From Curtobacterium citreum (GTDB lineage: Bacteria; Actinomycetota; Actinomycetes; Actinomycetales; Microbacteriaceae): a stretch of 64,000 nt of DNA. Made by a program: the position numbers and the translations under genes. Of this stretch, positions 1 through 14,221 are shown piece by piece (position 1 is the stretch's first letter; each line of letters starts with the position of its first letter). Below the pieces are notes generated by a model, which had not been told where the DNA came from, ran no database searches, and saw nothing but the letters and a program-made list of their open reading frames with translations. Where the stretch lies: contig NZ_VFMQ01000001.1 of assembly GCF_006715175.1 (NCBI RefSeq), forward strand, positions 1 to 64,000, written 5' to 3'.

Positions 1-2898
<2,898 letters not shown>

Positions 2899-2945
2899 TG
2901 TTCTTCTCTCTTGCTGAGTTCGAGACGTGTCGGTGCGGGCGGGGA

Positions 2946-6434
<3,489 letters not shown>

Positions 6435-6673
6435 GGGTGTGACCTCCGGTAGGCCCCGTCGGGCCGGTACTGACGAGCAGCACGTAGGTGAGTGGATTGA
6501 TCGCTCGGCGCGACCCCGGGACCGACACACGGTGCACAGCCGGACGAGCGTCCGGTTGGACTTGTGCGAAGATCGGTGAGCGGGACCCGCCGCCATATAC
6601 GGGACCGGCTGCACCAGGGCGCGTGTTCGACCGCAATATGACGACACACGAATGCCAGGGAGCGCGAACTGCA
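6435..6673 (-). other. rpoB 5' leader
   Basis: This stretch lies between the predicted rpoBC promoter and the rpoB start. It holds no convincing gene. A short hairpin (CCGGACGAGCGTCCGG) lies in the middle and the rpoB Shine-Dalgarno GGAGG at the end. I recognise no known RNA element. Confidence 0.4.
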
Positions 6674-6703
6674 ATCATAGGTCGCCCTGACCCGCGCTGT
6701 CCA
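6674..6703 (-). promoter_or_regulatory. Predicted sigma-70 type promoter of rpoBC
   Basis: On the minus strand TGGACA (6703-6698) and TATGAT (6679-6674) are separated by 18 bp. Both are close to the -35/-10 consensus and stand out in this GC-rich DNA. Transcription would start near 6667, leaving a leader of about 230 nt before the rpoB TTG start. Confidence 0.6.
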
Positions 6704-6740
6704 GTCCTGGCTTGACCGGATTCGTCGCAGGCGTGTATAA

Positions 6741-6760
6741 GGCGCCGGCCACCCGGCGCC
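6741..6760 (-). terminator. Hairpin terminator after the PH-like membrane protein gene
   Basis: GGCGCCGG and CCGGCGCC pair around a 4-nt loop. On the minus strand the hairpin is followed by TTATA. It starts 10 bp past the stop codon of the upstream gene and separates it from the rpoBC promoter. Confidence 0.55.
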
Positions 6761-6770
6761 GGGACCGATC

Positions 6771-7316
6771 TCAGTCGTCGAGCGCGTGCAGGACGCGCTC
6801 CGGCTCCTCGGCCCGCACGAACGTCACGCGGCCGCGGTCGTCCGTGATGCGCACGCCCCGTCCCGGCGTCAGGATGAGGGCACGGACGCCCCGTCGGACG
6901 CGCAGGCCGAGCCCGCCGTACGTGGCCGCGTCCGCCTCGACGACCGCGACGTCGGCGATCCGCCGGCGGTCGATCCGGCGTGCGGGGAGCGGCCGGAAAC
7001 GCAGCACGACGTCGGTGTCGGTCACCGCGATGCGCGTCCGCGCGAGGAGCAGCAGGGCACCGCCGACGAGCGCCACGACACCGGGCACCAGGAGCGCGAC
7101 CTCCGGTGCGTCTCCGGGCCAGCCGAGCACGGCCGCGGTCAGCGCACCGCCGCCGAGCAGCAGGACCGCGCCGAGCGCGCGCATCCAGGTGGGTGCCGAT
7201 TCGCCGTCGGCGGCCACGGGCGCGTGGGTGGCGGTCGGCCGGGAGGCACGGGTCGTCCGGGTGGGTCGGGTCGCCTCGGCGGGGCGGAACGTCGGGACGC
7301 TCACGGTGTCGATCAC
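6771..7316 (-). CDS. Small PH-like domain membrane protein
   Basis: Predicted 181-aa membrane protein of unknown role. A basic, proline-rich N-terminal stretch is followed by two hydrophobic helices (roughly residues 46-68 and 76-95). The C-terminal cytoplasmic part is rich in beta strands (ITDTDVVLRFRPLPARR to the end) and looks like the bacterial PH-like domain of small actinobacterial membrane proteins. I chose GTG at 7316 because AGGAG lies 7 nt upstream; the open frame continues to 7535 but is low-complexity there. The family assignment is by eye and moderate. Confidence 0.65.
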   Translation of the reverse strand: MIDTVSVPTFRPAEATRPTRTTRASRPTATHAPVAADGESAPTWMRALGAVLLLGGGALTAAVLGWPGDAPEVALLVPGVVALVGGALLLLARTRIAVTDTDVVLRFRPLPARRIDRRRIADVAVVEADAATYGGLGLRVRRGVRALILTPGRGVRITDDRGRVTFVRAEEPERVLHALDD

Positions 7317-7612
7317 GGGGTACTCCTGCGGGTGGGGCCGGTCGCGTGCCGCGCAGGGGGAGGTCGGCGCACGCGTGGGGCGGTGCGCCGTCGCACGTCG
7401 AGGGGGCGGCGCACGCATGGCGCACGCCGGCGGCGCGGGGAGGGCCGGTCCGTGCGGCACCCGCGTGGGGAGGGTGGCGTGCGGTGGGGGTCCTGGCCGC
7501 GTCGTGGTCACGTCGACAGGCGGATTGCTCGACACCTGTCGGGTGACGACCGGGTGAACGGTACGTGACGACCCTTGACGTCGGCTGGGTCGGCCGTGGC
7601 GTCGCGCCGGGG

Positions 7613-8266
7613 TCAGCGCAGGACGAGGGCGACGGCCTCCGCGCGGGTGCGGACGCCGAGCTTCGCGAAGACCTGGTTGACGTAGGACTTCACGGTGGGG
7701 ACGGTCAGGAACAGCTCGGCGGCGATCTCCGGGTTCGTCCGACCGGCCGCGATGCGCTCGAGCACGTCGGCCTCGCGCGGGGTCAGCTCCGGGAAGCGGT
7801 CCCGCAGCGGGGTCGGCGCGGTCGGGGACGGGGCGGTCGGGGACAGGGCGGCGAGCTGGGCGACGAGGCGCGCGCCGACCTCGGCGTCGAAGGTGGCCTG
7901 CCCGGTCGCGACCGCCCGGATCGCCGTCGCGAGCTCCGCGCGCCCGGCGTCCTTCGTCAGGTACCCGCGCGCACCGGCGCGGAGCGCGCCGACGATGGAG
8001 TCGTCGTCGGCGTAGGTGGTCAGGACGAGCACCGCGACGCCCGGGTGCGACCGGGCGATCGACGCCGTCGCGGTCGGGCCGTCCGTCCCGGGCATCCGCA
8101 GGTCCATGAGCACGACGTCCGGCGGGTCGGCCGCGACCATCGCGATCGCCTCGGCGCCGTCCGCCGCCTCGCCCACCACCTGCAGGTCGGGGACGAGCGA
8201 CAGCACCGTCACCAGCCCGTCCCGCACGATCGCCTGGTCGTCCACCACGAGCACCCGGATCGTCAC
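7613..8266 (-). CDS. LuxR/NarL-family response regulator
   Basis: Response regulator of 217 aa. The receiver domain (residues 1-120) has the acidic pair Asp9/Asp10, the phospho-acceptor Asp55 (VVLMDLRMPG) and the conserved Lys near LTKDAG. A Pro/Thr/Ser-rich linker leads to a LuxR-type helix-turn-helix (about 158-217, TPREADVLERIAAGRTNPEI). Its GTG start overlaps the kinase stop codon as GTGA, so the pair is translationally coupled. The signal and targets are unknown. Confidence 0.93.
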   Translation of the reverse strand: MTIRVLVVDDQAIVRDGLVTVLSLVPDLQVVGEAADGAEAIAMVAADPPDVVLMDLRMPGTDGPTATASIARSHPGVAVLVLTTYADDDSIVGALRAGARGYLTKDAGRAELATAIRAVATGQATFDAEVGARLVAQLAALSPTAPSPTAPTPLRDRFPELTPREADVLERIAAGRTNPEIAAELFLTVPTVKSYVNQVFAKLGVRTRAEAVALVLR

Positions 8267-9432
8267 GCGGTCACCGCCGGCACCCGCATCGCGACGACGA
8301 ACTCGGGACCAGCCGTACCGGCCTCGACCCCCGAGTCGTCGCCGAGTTCGGCGAAGCGCTCCCGCATCCCGGCGAGCCCGTGCCCGTCGCCGGGACCACC
8401 CGCTCCACCGGCGGGGTCGAGGGGGTTCGTCACGGTCACCCGCACGGCGGAGCCGTCCCGGTCGACCGACAGCACCACGGGACGACCGGGGGCGTGCCTG
8501 CGGGCGTTGCTCAGTGCCTCCCGGACGGCCGCGACCACGACGTGCCGGTGGGCCGCGTCGACGGCGGTGAGCGCCTGGTCGCCGTGCGTGGTGAGGGTCC
8601 CGCCGAAGGAGCGGTGCGCCGCGACCAGCGCGGACAGATCCGTCGGCTGCTCCGGGGCGGGCGGGACGGTGTCGTCGCGCAGCGCGTGCACGGCCCGCCG
8701 CGCCTCGGCGAGTCCGCTCGCGGCGAGGGCGCGGGCGGCTCCGGCGCGGCGGGTGGCCTCGTCGACGCGGCCGGCCTCGAGCAGGGCCTCCACCGCGTCG
8801 AGCTGGAGCACGAGCCCGCCGAGGGAGTGCGCGAGCACGTCGTGCACGTCCCGCGCGGTGCGCGCCCGGTCCGCCAGGAGCTGAGCGCGCTGCTGCTCGG
8901 CCTCGGCTTGACGGGTGCGCTCCTCGGCGATCCGGAGCTGCCGGCGGCTGAAGCCGACCACGGCGGCGAGCAGCACGCCCGCGCCGGCGCCGAGGACGAC
9001 CGAGACCGGGGCGGCGAGTGCCGCGGCTGTCCCCGCGACGAGGACCACGGCGACGACCGCCGCGAGCGGACCGGCCCACACCGGCTGCAGGCGGCTCGCG
9101 CCGATCACGACGACGGCCACCAGCGGGATCGCGACCATCACGGTGCGCGAGGGGACGACGACCGCGGAGCCGGCGACGACCATGACCCAGGTCGCCACGA
9201 GGAGCACCCGCTCGGTCCGGGCGACGACCCGCAGCAGCCACGCGGCGAGCGCCACCACCCCGAGGGTCCACACCCACGCGGCGGCTCCGTCGTCGAGCAC
9301 GGCGCGGACGAACCAGTACCCGACGACCACGATGCCGGACAGGTTGAGGACGCGGGTGAGCGCGGAGCCGGACCGGCCCCGCACGGGGTCGGTCCAGGCG
9401 GCGGTCCTCGAGGGTCCGGGTCCGGCGGTCAC
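8263..9432 (-). CDS. NarL-type sensor histidine kinase
   Basis: HisKA_3-class sensor kinase of 389 aa. Several hydrophobic helices fill residues about 28-160, followed by a coiled-coil linker. The dimerisation/phosphorylation motif is RDVHDVLAHSLGG with His187. The HATPase part shows REALSNARRHAPG (N box) and GHGLAGMRERF (G box). GTG at 9432 overlaps the upstream stop by 4 bp (GTGA), and its own stop overlaps the response regulator. With few extracellular residues between helices, it probably senses something in or at the membrane; this is inference. Confidence 0.9.
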   Translation of the reverse strand: MTAGPGPSRTAAWTDPVRGRSGSALTRVLNLSGIVVVGYWFVRAVLDDGAAAWVWTLGVVALAAWLLRVVARTERVLLVATWVMVVAGSAVVVPSRTVMVAIPLVAVVVIGASRLQPVWAGPLAAVVAVVLVAGTAAALAAPVSVVLGAGAGVLLAAVVGFSRRQLRIAEERTRQAEAEQQRAQLLADRARTARDVHDVLAHSLGGLVLQLDAVEALLEAGRVDEATRRAGAARALAASGLAEARRAVHALRDDTVPPAPEQPTDLSALVAAHRSFGGTLTTHGDQALTAVDAAHRHVVVAAVREALSNARRHAPGRPVVLSVDRDGSAVRVTVTNPLDPAGGAGGPGDGHGLAGMRERFAELGDDSGVEAGTAGPEFVVAMRVPAVTA

Positions 9433-9929
9433 CGGACCATCATGCCGCGGGCGGCACGCGGGATCCGCTGATCGACGACCAGGGCACGGGCGGCCCGGTT
9501 GAGCGCGAGGACCAGGAGGATCGCACCCGTGGAGGTCAGCAGGTGCGCGCCGAGGTGGCCGCCGAGCACGTCGAGACCGACCCGGACGACGATGAGCAGC
9601 AGCCAGAGCCCTGCCCCGGCCCAGCCCGTGCGGGCCTGCAGGGTGCGACCCTCGTCGTCGGGCGCCCCGGCGGTCCGGAAGCGCGTCATGCCGCCCATCG
9701 CCAGACCGGCGGCGACGCTCACGAGAGCCTCGATGCCCAGGAACAGCACGTCGAGCGTCGTCACCGCGGCGGCGGACTGCGCGAGCACCACGATCCCGAC
9801 GACGCCGAGGACGAGCGGCGTCCGCCAGACCCGGGCAGGGTCGAGGTACTGCCAGGTGGCCTGGCGGTAGGCGAGGAACCCGACGAGGGCGAGGCCGATG
9901 ACGATGTTCGCGAGGAGCTGGACGGACAC
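9429..9929 (-). CDS. DUF1453/CcdC-like membrane protein
   Basis: Predicted 166-aa membrane protein with about five hydrophobic segments. It resembles small actinobacterial DUF1453-type proteins (early Arg-rich loop, then ALVSVAAGLAMGGMTRFRT). It starts with GTG behind GGAAGGGGA and is the first gene of a three-gene operon, joined to the kinase by a 4-bp overlap. That linkage suggests it is a partner or target of the two-component system. Function is unknown. Confidence 0.7.
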   Translation of the reverse strand: MSVQLLANIVIGLALVGFLAYRQATWQYLDPARVWRTPLVLGVVGIVVLAQSAAAVTTLDVLFLGIEALVSVAAGLAMGGMTRFRTAGAPDDEGRTLQARTGWAGAGLWLLLIVVRVGLDVLGGHLGAHLLTSTGAILLVLALNRAARALVVDQRIPRAARGMMVR

Positions 9930-10006
9930 GGTGTCCCCTTCCGGTGGTCGACCGGCGGGGGTCCCCGACCGGTGACACCAGCCTCGCGAGCGCACGGCGT
10001 CGGGCA

Positions 10007-10024
10007 CACCACCCGTGGGTGGTG
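10007..10024. promoter_or_regulatory. Dyad between the kinase operon and the SpeE-like gene
   Basis: CACCACCC and GGGTGGTG are separated by GT, in the 132-bp divergent intergenic region. It could be an operator, for example for the adjacent response regulator. Nothing beyond position and symmetry supports this. Confidence 0.35.
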
Positions 10025-10061
10025 GTCCGGGTGGGGGTCGGCGGTGGTGTTCCATGGGGGC

Positions 10062-10904
10062 ATGGCAGATGCGTTCGACGGGTTCCGGATCGGTGCTGGG
10101 TGGGCCTCGGTCGAGCCGGACCGGCACCGCCTGGGGTCCTTCACGCTCGTCGTCGACGGGACGCCGCAGTCGCACGTCGACCTCGAGGACCCGACGCACC
10201 TGGCCTTCGAGTACATCCGGCGGATCGGGCACGCGATCGACCTGCTCCCCGGTGGGCCGATCACGGCGCTGCACCTCGGCGCGGGCGCCCTGACGCTCCC
10301 CCGGTACGTCGCGGTGACCCGGCCGGGGTCCCGGCAGCAGGTCGTCGAGCTCGAGCGGGACCTGGTGGACCACGTCCGCGAGGCCCTGCCGTTCCCCCGA
10401 GGGGCGTCGATCCGGGTCCGGTACGGCGACGCCCGCGAGGTCCTCGGCAAGCTGCCCGCCGGGCTCCGCGGCACCGTGGACCTCGCGGTCGTCGACGTCT
10501 TCGGCGGCTCGCGGATCCCGGCGCACGTGACGAGCGTCGAGTTCTACCGGTCGGTCGCCGAGTTCCTGTCGCCCATCGGGATCGTCGCGGTGAACGTCGC
10601 GGACGGCGCCGGGCTGGCCTTCGCCCGGGGGCAGGCGGCGACCCTGCAGGCGGTGCTGCCCTCGGTGGCGGCCGTCGCGGACACCGGGATGCTCAAGGGC
10701 CGGCGGTTCGGGAACATCGTGCTGCTCGGGTCGCCGTCCGACCTGCCCGTGGCCGACATGCCCCGCCTCTACTCGTCCGACCCGCTGCCGTCGAAGGTCG
10801 TGCACGGGGCCGAGCTCCGGGCGTTCACGGCGGGGGCGCCGGTCGTCACGGACCAGACGGCGGTGGCGTCGCCGGAGCCGAACCGGAGCGTGTTCGGGGG
10901 CTGA
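10062..10904 (+). CDS. Spermidine-synthase-like (SAM-fold) protein
   Basis: Protein of 280 aa with the Rossmann-type fold of SpeE and SAM-dependent methyltransferases. ITALHLGAGALTLPRYVAV is the glycine-rich loop, VVELERDLVDHV carries the acidic ribose-binding residue, and VVDVFGGSRIPAHV is the motif near the active site. Many actinobacteria carry such SpeE-like proteins of unproven substrate. Conventional polyamine-pathway neighbours are absent, so I would not call it a true spermidine synthase. Start ATG at 10062. Confidence 0.8.
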   Translation: MADAFDGFRIGAGWASVEPDRHRLGSFTLVVDGTPQSHVDLEDPTHLAFEYIRRIGHAIDLLPGGPITALHLGAGALTLPRYVAVTRPGSRQQVVELERDLVDHVREALPFPRGASIRVRYGDAREVLGKLPAGLRGTVDLAVVDVFGGSRIPAHVTSVEFYRSVAEFLSPIGIVAVNVADGAGLAFARGQAATLQAVLPSVAAVADTGMLKGRRFGNIVLLGSPSDLPVADMPRLYSSDPLPSKVVHGAELRAFTAGAPVVTDQTAVASPEPNRSVFGG

Positions 10905-11198
10905 CGCCGGGCGGGCGCGCGGGGCGGGGCGGGCGCGGCCACGATCCTCCAGGCCGGGGCGGCGGATGCCGCTGCGGCGGGTGGCGGTGCAGCGGGTGCC
11001 GCTGTCGTGCGTCACCGCCGCTGTCGTACGACGTCCGCGATGACGCGCGAGCCGCACGCGCGCGACCGGTACCGGCCGGTCCACCCGGGGGACACGGTCC
11101 GCGCGTCCGGTCGGGCGGATCCGGTCGCGGGCGGACGTCGGCTGCCAGGATGGGGGACACGACCGCGCAGCAGCGCGACCGAGCAAGGGAGTCCCCTG

Positions 11199-11936
11199 AT
11201 GACGAACGACGACCGGAGCAACGAGGACCGGACGGGTGACGGCCGCGCACCGAGCTGGGGCGAGGCACCGCAGCACGGGTCGGCCGACCGCGCCGGGGAC
11301 CTGCCCCGCCACGGCGAGCGCGACGACGCCCCGCGGTACGGGCAGCGCAGCGACGAGCGAGCGGACGCTCCGCGGTACGGCGAGCGGTCCGATGCGCCGC
11401 GATGGGGCGAGCAGCACGGCGACCGTGACGGCCGCCCGGCCGACTCCCCCACGTGGGGCGAGCAGCACGGGTCGCACCAGCCCTACGCCGCCGCGGCCGC
11501 ACCGACGAGCGCGAACGCCCCGGCGTGGCAGTCCTACGACGAGCCGAAGCGCAAGAAGAAGACCGCCGGCGTCGTCGCGTTCGTGGTCGCGATCGTCGCA
11601 CTCGTCGTCGGCGTGATCGGTGGGTTCCTGTTCGGGTCCGCCATCGCGACCAGCCAGGCCTTCGAGGAGGTCCTGCGGAACGGCGGCGACGCCAACGCGC
11701 TCGGCCCCGACGCGTTCCGCGACCTGCAGGGCAACGCGAGCATCATCGCGGCGGCGCTCCTGTTCGTCCTCGGCACCGTGCTCGGTCTGTGGGCGATCAT
11801 CCAGGCGATCGTCGCGATGGCGACCGGGCGTGGCCGCGTCTGGGGTGTGCTCGCCCTCGTGATCGCCGTCGTCGGCGTGTTCGCCTTCGTCGTCACGTAC
11901 TCCGTCGTCGCCGGTGCCTCGGTGATGGGTGGCTGA
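11199..11936 (+). CDS. Membrane protein with WGE/YGE-repeat N-terminus
   Basis: Protein of 245 aa, not recognised. Residues 1-110 are hydrophilic and repetitive, with a recurring unit of the type (A/S)PxWGE or APRYGE plus xHG. A basic stretch (EPKRKKK) precedes three hydrophobic helices (about 123-145, 182-206, 212-240). The layout resembles small DUF4190-like actinobacterial membrane proteins with a disordered cytoplasmic tail. Start ATG has AAGGGAG 7 nt upstream. Its stop codon lies inside a 22-bp tandem duplication. Confidence 0.75.
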   Translation: MTNDDRSNEDRTGDGRAPSWGEAPQHGSADRAGDLPRHGERDDAPRYGQRSDERADAPRYGERSDAPRWGEQHGDRDGRPADSPTWGEQHGSHQPYAAAAAPTSANAPAWQSYDEPKRKKKTAGVVAFVVAIVALVVGVIGGFLFGSAIATSQAFEEVLRNGGDANALGPDAFRDLQGNASIIAAALLFVLGTVLGLWAIIQAIVAMATGRGRVWGVLALVIAVVGVFAFVVTYSVVAGASVMGG

Positions 11937-11985
11937 GCCCACCCCCGGTCACGGCTGAGCCCACCCCCGGTCACGGCTGAGCCCA
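11931..11985. repeat. 22-bp tandem repeat spanning a stop codon
   Basis: The unit GGCTGAGCCCACCCCCGGTC plus AC occurs at 11931-11952 and 11953-11974 without mismatch, then partly at 11975-11985. The first copy contains the TGA stop of the upstream gene. Confidence 0.9.
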
Positions 11986-12002
11986 GACCTGGTCTCCGGA
12001 CC

Positions 12003-12036
12003 GACGGCCCGTCCTGCGCGCGCAGGGCGGGCCGTC
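12003..12036 (+). terminator. Strong GC hairpin terminator
   Basis: GACGGCCCGTCCTGC pairs with GCAGGGCGGGCCGTC (one bulge) around a GCGC loop, between the 11199-11936 gene and the next plus-strand gene. Confidence 0.7.
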
Positions 12037-12091
12037 GTCGTGTCTCGTGCCCCCGTGCGCGTGGCACCGCCCGCTCACGGGGTGCCGCGGC

Positions 12092-12104
12092 TACCCTCGA
12101 ACCG
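12092..12104 (+). promoter_or_regulatory. Leaderless-type -10 for the TPR gene
   Basis: TACCCT lies exactly 7 nt before the ATG at 12105, with no Shine-Dalgarno sequence between. Confidence 0.5.
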
Positions 12105-12947
12105 ATGTCCCTCCCGCCCGACGACCGCCAGCAGCCCGACCGCGCCGACAGCGCCCGGGAGCCCCGCCATGCCGCTCCGGTGACCGCCGGGGTCAGCCCG
12201 GGGAGCACCTTCGCGCCGATCAGCCTGCGCCCCGCCGTCGACGCCGAGGCCGTGCAGCAGCGCCTGCGTGACCTCGGGCAGAGCCGCAGCACCGAGGCGC
12301 TCGCCGAGCGTGCCGAGCTCCTCCGGCTGCTCGGGCGGCTCGACGAGTCCCTCGTGGTCGCGGAGGAGGTCTTCCGGCTGACGATGTTCACCGGGGAGCG
12401 GTCCGACAAGGTCGCCTCGCGGATCCGACGTGCCCACGTGCTGCACGACCTCGGGCGCTACGAGCGTGCCGCGTCCGAGGCCGCCATGGCCCGGGACACC
12501 GCCAGGACCGAGGAGTGGCCGGAGCTCGAGGGCGCCGCCGCCGAGCTCGAGGGCTGGTCGCTGTTCGAGCTCTCGCGGTTCGACGAGGCCCGGTCCGCAC
12601 TGTCCCGGGCGTACCAGGCGTTCCGGCAGGCCGGTGCCCCGTCCGAGCGCACCGACGCCCTGCAGACGGCGATCGAGGCGGCGCTCCGCGCGGTCGCCGC
12701 GCAGCCGCGGGAGCAGACGGAGCAGCCCCGCACGGCCCGTGAGGTCGCCGCACGCCGGGCCGAGGACGAGACGCCCACCACGCGCGTCGCCGAGCCCGTG
12801 AAGCAGGTGCCCCCGGTGCGCCGCCGGGTGCTCGGCGCCCCCGACGCCGCCCGGACCGACGCCGACGACATCTGGGGCCGGATCGCCGCGAAGGCCGCGC
12901 AGAAGGGCCAGGCACCGCGGGACGACCGCGGCGACGACCTGCGGTGA
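12105..12947 (+). CDS. TPR-repeat protein
   Basis: Protein of 280 aa. The middle (about residues 48-190) is alpha-helical and contains degenerate TPR-like units (ALAERAELLRLLGRLDESLV, ASRIRRAHVLHDLGRYERAA, ELEGWSLFELSRFDEARSA). Both ends are charged and probably disordered. TPR proteins are protein-protein adaptors; the partner is unknown. The stop codon overlaps the next gene by 4 bp (GTGA), so it is coupled to the SprT-like gene. Confidence 0.75.
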   Translation: MSLPPDDRQQPDRADSAREPRHAAPVTAGVSPGSTFAPISLRPAVDAEAVQQRLRDLGQSRSTEALAERAELLRLLGRLDESLVVAEEVFRLTMFTGERSDKVASRIRRAHVLHDLGRYERAASEAAMARDTARTEEWPELEGAAAELEGWSLFELSRFDEARSALSRAYQAFRQAGAPSERTDALQTAIEAALRAVAAQPREQTEQPRTAREVAARRAEDETPTTRVAEPVKQVPPVRRRVLGAPDAARTDADDIWGRIAAKAAQKGQAPRDDRGDDLR

Positions 12948-13405
12948 CCGCGCCCGACGTCGTCCGACGGCGGGCGGAGGAGCTCATCGCCGCCCACCTC
13001 GGGCACGGCACGTGGACGTTCGCGTTCGACCATGCGAAGACCCGGGCCGGACAGTGCGACTTCGGCCGGCACCGGATCACCGTGAGCCGGCACATCACCG
13101 CACGGGTGTCGGACGCCGACGTCGAGCAGGTCCTGCTCCACGAGGTCGCGCACGCCCTGGCGGGACCCCGGGCCGGGCACGGCCCCACCTGGCGCCGGAC
13201 GGCCGCCGGCATCGGGTACACCGGATCGCGGCTGTACGCCGGGCCCGTGGCCTCGGAACTCGCGCCGTGGGTCGGCACGTGCCCCGCCGGGCACGAGCAC
13301 TTCCGGTACCGCACCCCGACCCGGCCGCTCGCGTGCGCGACGTGCTCCCGGCGGTTCGACCCGCGGAACCTCATCACCTGGGAGCGCCGCGCGGCTACCG
13401 CATGA
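12944..13405 (+). CDS. SprT-like zinc-metalloprotease-type protein
   Basis: Protein of 153 aa. It has the zinc-binding HEVAHALAG motif (near residues 66-74) of the SprT-like family, with a further His in GHGPTWRR as expected. The C-terminal zinc-ribbon Cys/His positions are TCPAGHEHFRY and LACATCSRRFD. The eukaryotic relative Spartan cleaves DNA-protein crosslinks; bacterial SprT-like proteins are mostly uncharacterised. GTG start overlapping the TPR gene stop. Confidence 0.85.
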   Translation: MTAPDVVRRRAEELIAAHLGHGTWTFAFDHAKTRAGQCDFGRHRITVSRHITARVSDADVEQVLLHEVAHALAGPRAGHGPTWRRTAAGIGYTGSRLYAGPVASELAPWVGTCPAGHEHFRYRTPTRPLACATCSRRFDPRNLITWERRAATA

Positions 13406-13440
13406 TCGGGTCCACCGGTGGAGGCGCGCCGGGGAGCCGT

Positions 13441-13452
13441 TAGCCTGGACGG
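13441..13452 (+). promoter_or_regulatory. Leaderless-type -10 for the CGNR gene
   Basis: TAGCCT lies 6 nt before the ATG at 13453, with no Shine-Dalgarno sequence. Confidence 0.5.
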
Positions 13453-14148
13453 ATGCACACGGGGCAGCACATCCGGACGGACAGCGGGTCGTCGTGGTTC
13501 TTCGACGCCGGACGGATCGCCCTGGACTTCGCGCACACCGGCGGCTTCGCGGACGACCCCGACGCCCGGCGCCCCCGTGCCCGGCTCGGCGAGCTGCTCG
13601 TGACCCCGGCCGACCTGGACGAGTGGCTCGGCGACCACACCGAGCCGATCGACGTCGGCGCGACCGCGCGGGAGCTGCAGGACGCCCGGGCACTCCGGGC
13701 CGCGATCGGCCGCCTCGCGGTCGCCGCCGCTCCGGCCCCCGCGTCCACCGCCGCCGAGCGGACCGCGATCGGCGCCGGCCTCCGCGCGGGCACCGGTCGG
13801 ACCCGTCCGGCCCCGGACGACATCGACACCGTGAACCTGTTCGCCGCGCTGCCCGACGTGCCGCCGAGCCTGCCCGGCGGGCGTCGTCGCGCCGGCGCGA
13901 ACCGGGTCCGACTGGCGCAGGCGCTGTCGAGCGTCGCGCGGGATGCGGTCGCCCTGTTCACCGAGGTGGGCTTCGACGACCTCGCGGCGGACGGGCAGGC
14001 CACCCGGCTGAGCCGGTGCTCGGCCGACGACTGCGGCCTGGTCTTCTACGACTCCTCGCGCGGCGGGACCCGGCGCTGGTGCTCGATGCAGCGGTGCGGC
14101 AACCGGGCGAAGGTGCGGGCGCACCGGGCACGGCGCGCGGCGGCCTGA
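13453..14148 (+). CDS. CGNR zinc-finger / ABATE-domain protein
   Basis: Predicted regulator of 231 aa. The N-terminal part (FFDAGRIALDFAHTGG...) matches the ABATE stress-response domain. The C-terminus holds the CGNR zinc finger: SRCSADDCGLVFYD, then RRWCSMQRCGNRAKVRAHR, giving four Cys ligands and a basic DNA-binding tail. Such proteins are thought to be transcription factors; targets here are unknown. It is followed by mntH, but an operator and promoter lie between, so co-regulation is not implied. Confidence 0.9.
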   Translation: MHTGQHIRTDSGSSWFFDAGRIALDFAHTGGFADDPDARRPRARLGELLVTPADLDEWLGDHTEPIDVGATARELQDARALRAAIGRLAVAAAPAPASTAAERTAIGAGLRAGTGRTRPAPDDIDTVNLFAALPDVPPSLPGGRRRAGANRVRLAQALSSVARDAVALFTEVGFDDLAADGQATRLSRCSADDCGLVFYDSSRGGTRRWCSMQRCGNRAKVRAHRARRAAA

Positions 14149-14185
14149 CCCGGCCCGAGCCACCAGAACGCAGTCCGAACAAAAA

Positions 14186-14203
14186 GATTCGGCATGCCGA
14201 ATC
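14186..14203. promoter_or_regulatory. Perfect 18-bp operator upstream of mntH (MntR/DtxR-type)
   Basis: GATTCGGCATGCCGAATC is a perfect palindrome 18 bp before the mntH start, in an A-rich patch unusual for this DNA. It lies just upstream of a -10-like CATGCT (14210-14215) placed 6 nt before the ATG, so a bound repressor would block the promoter. The location, length and symmetry fit a manganese-responsive DtxR-family site; no such regulator gene is in the window. Confidence 0.7.
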
Positions 14204-14221
14204 CTCTGGCATGCTGGGGGC

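Noticed and set aside
6712..6741. Plus-strand TTGACC-18-TATAAG promoter pointing into the antisense of the PH-like gene
   Set aside because: TATAAG coincides with the T-rich tail of the minus-strand terminator hairpin, so it is better explained by that; kept only as a remote antisense promoter possibility.
9429..11942. 837-aa minus-strand ORF
   Set aside because: Only the last 166 residues look like protein; they start at a GTG with a good ribosome-binding site. The rest is shadow of the plus-strand SpeE-like and repeat-protein genes.
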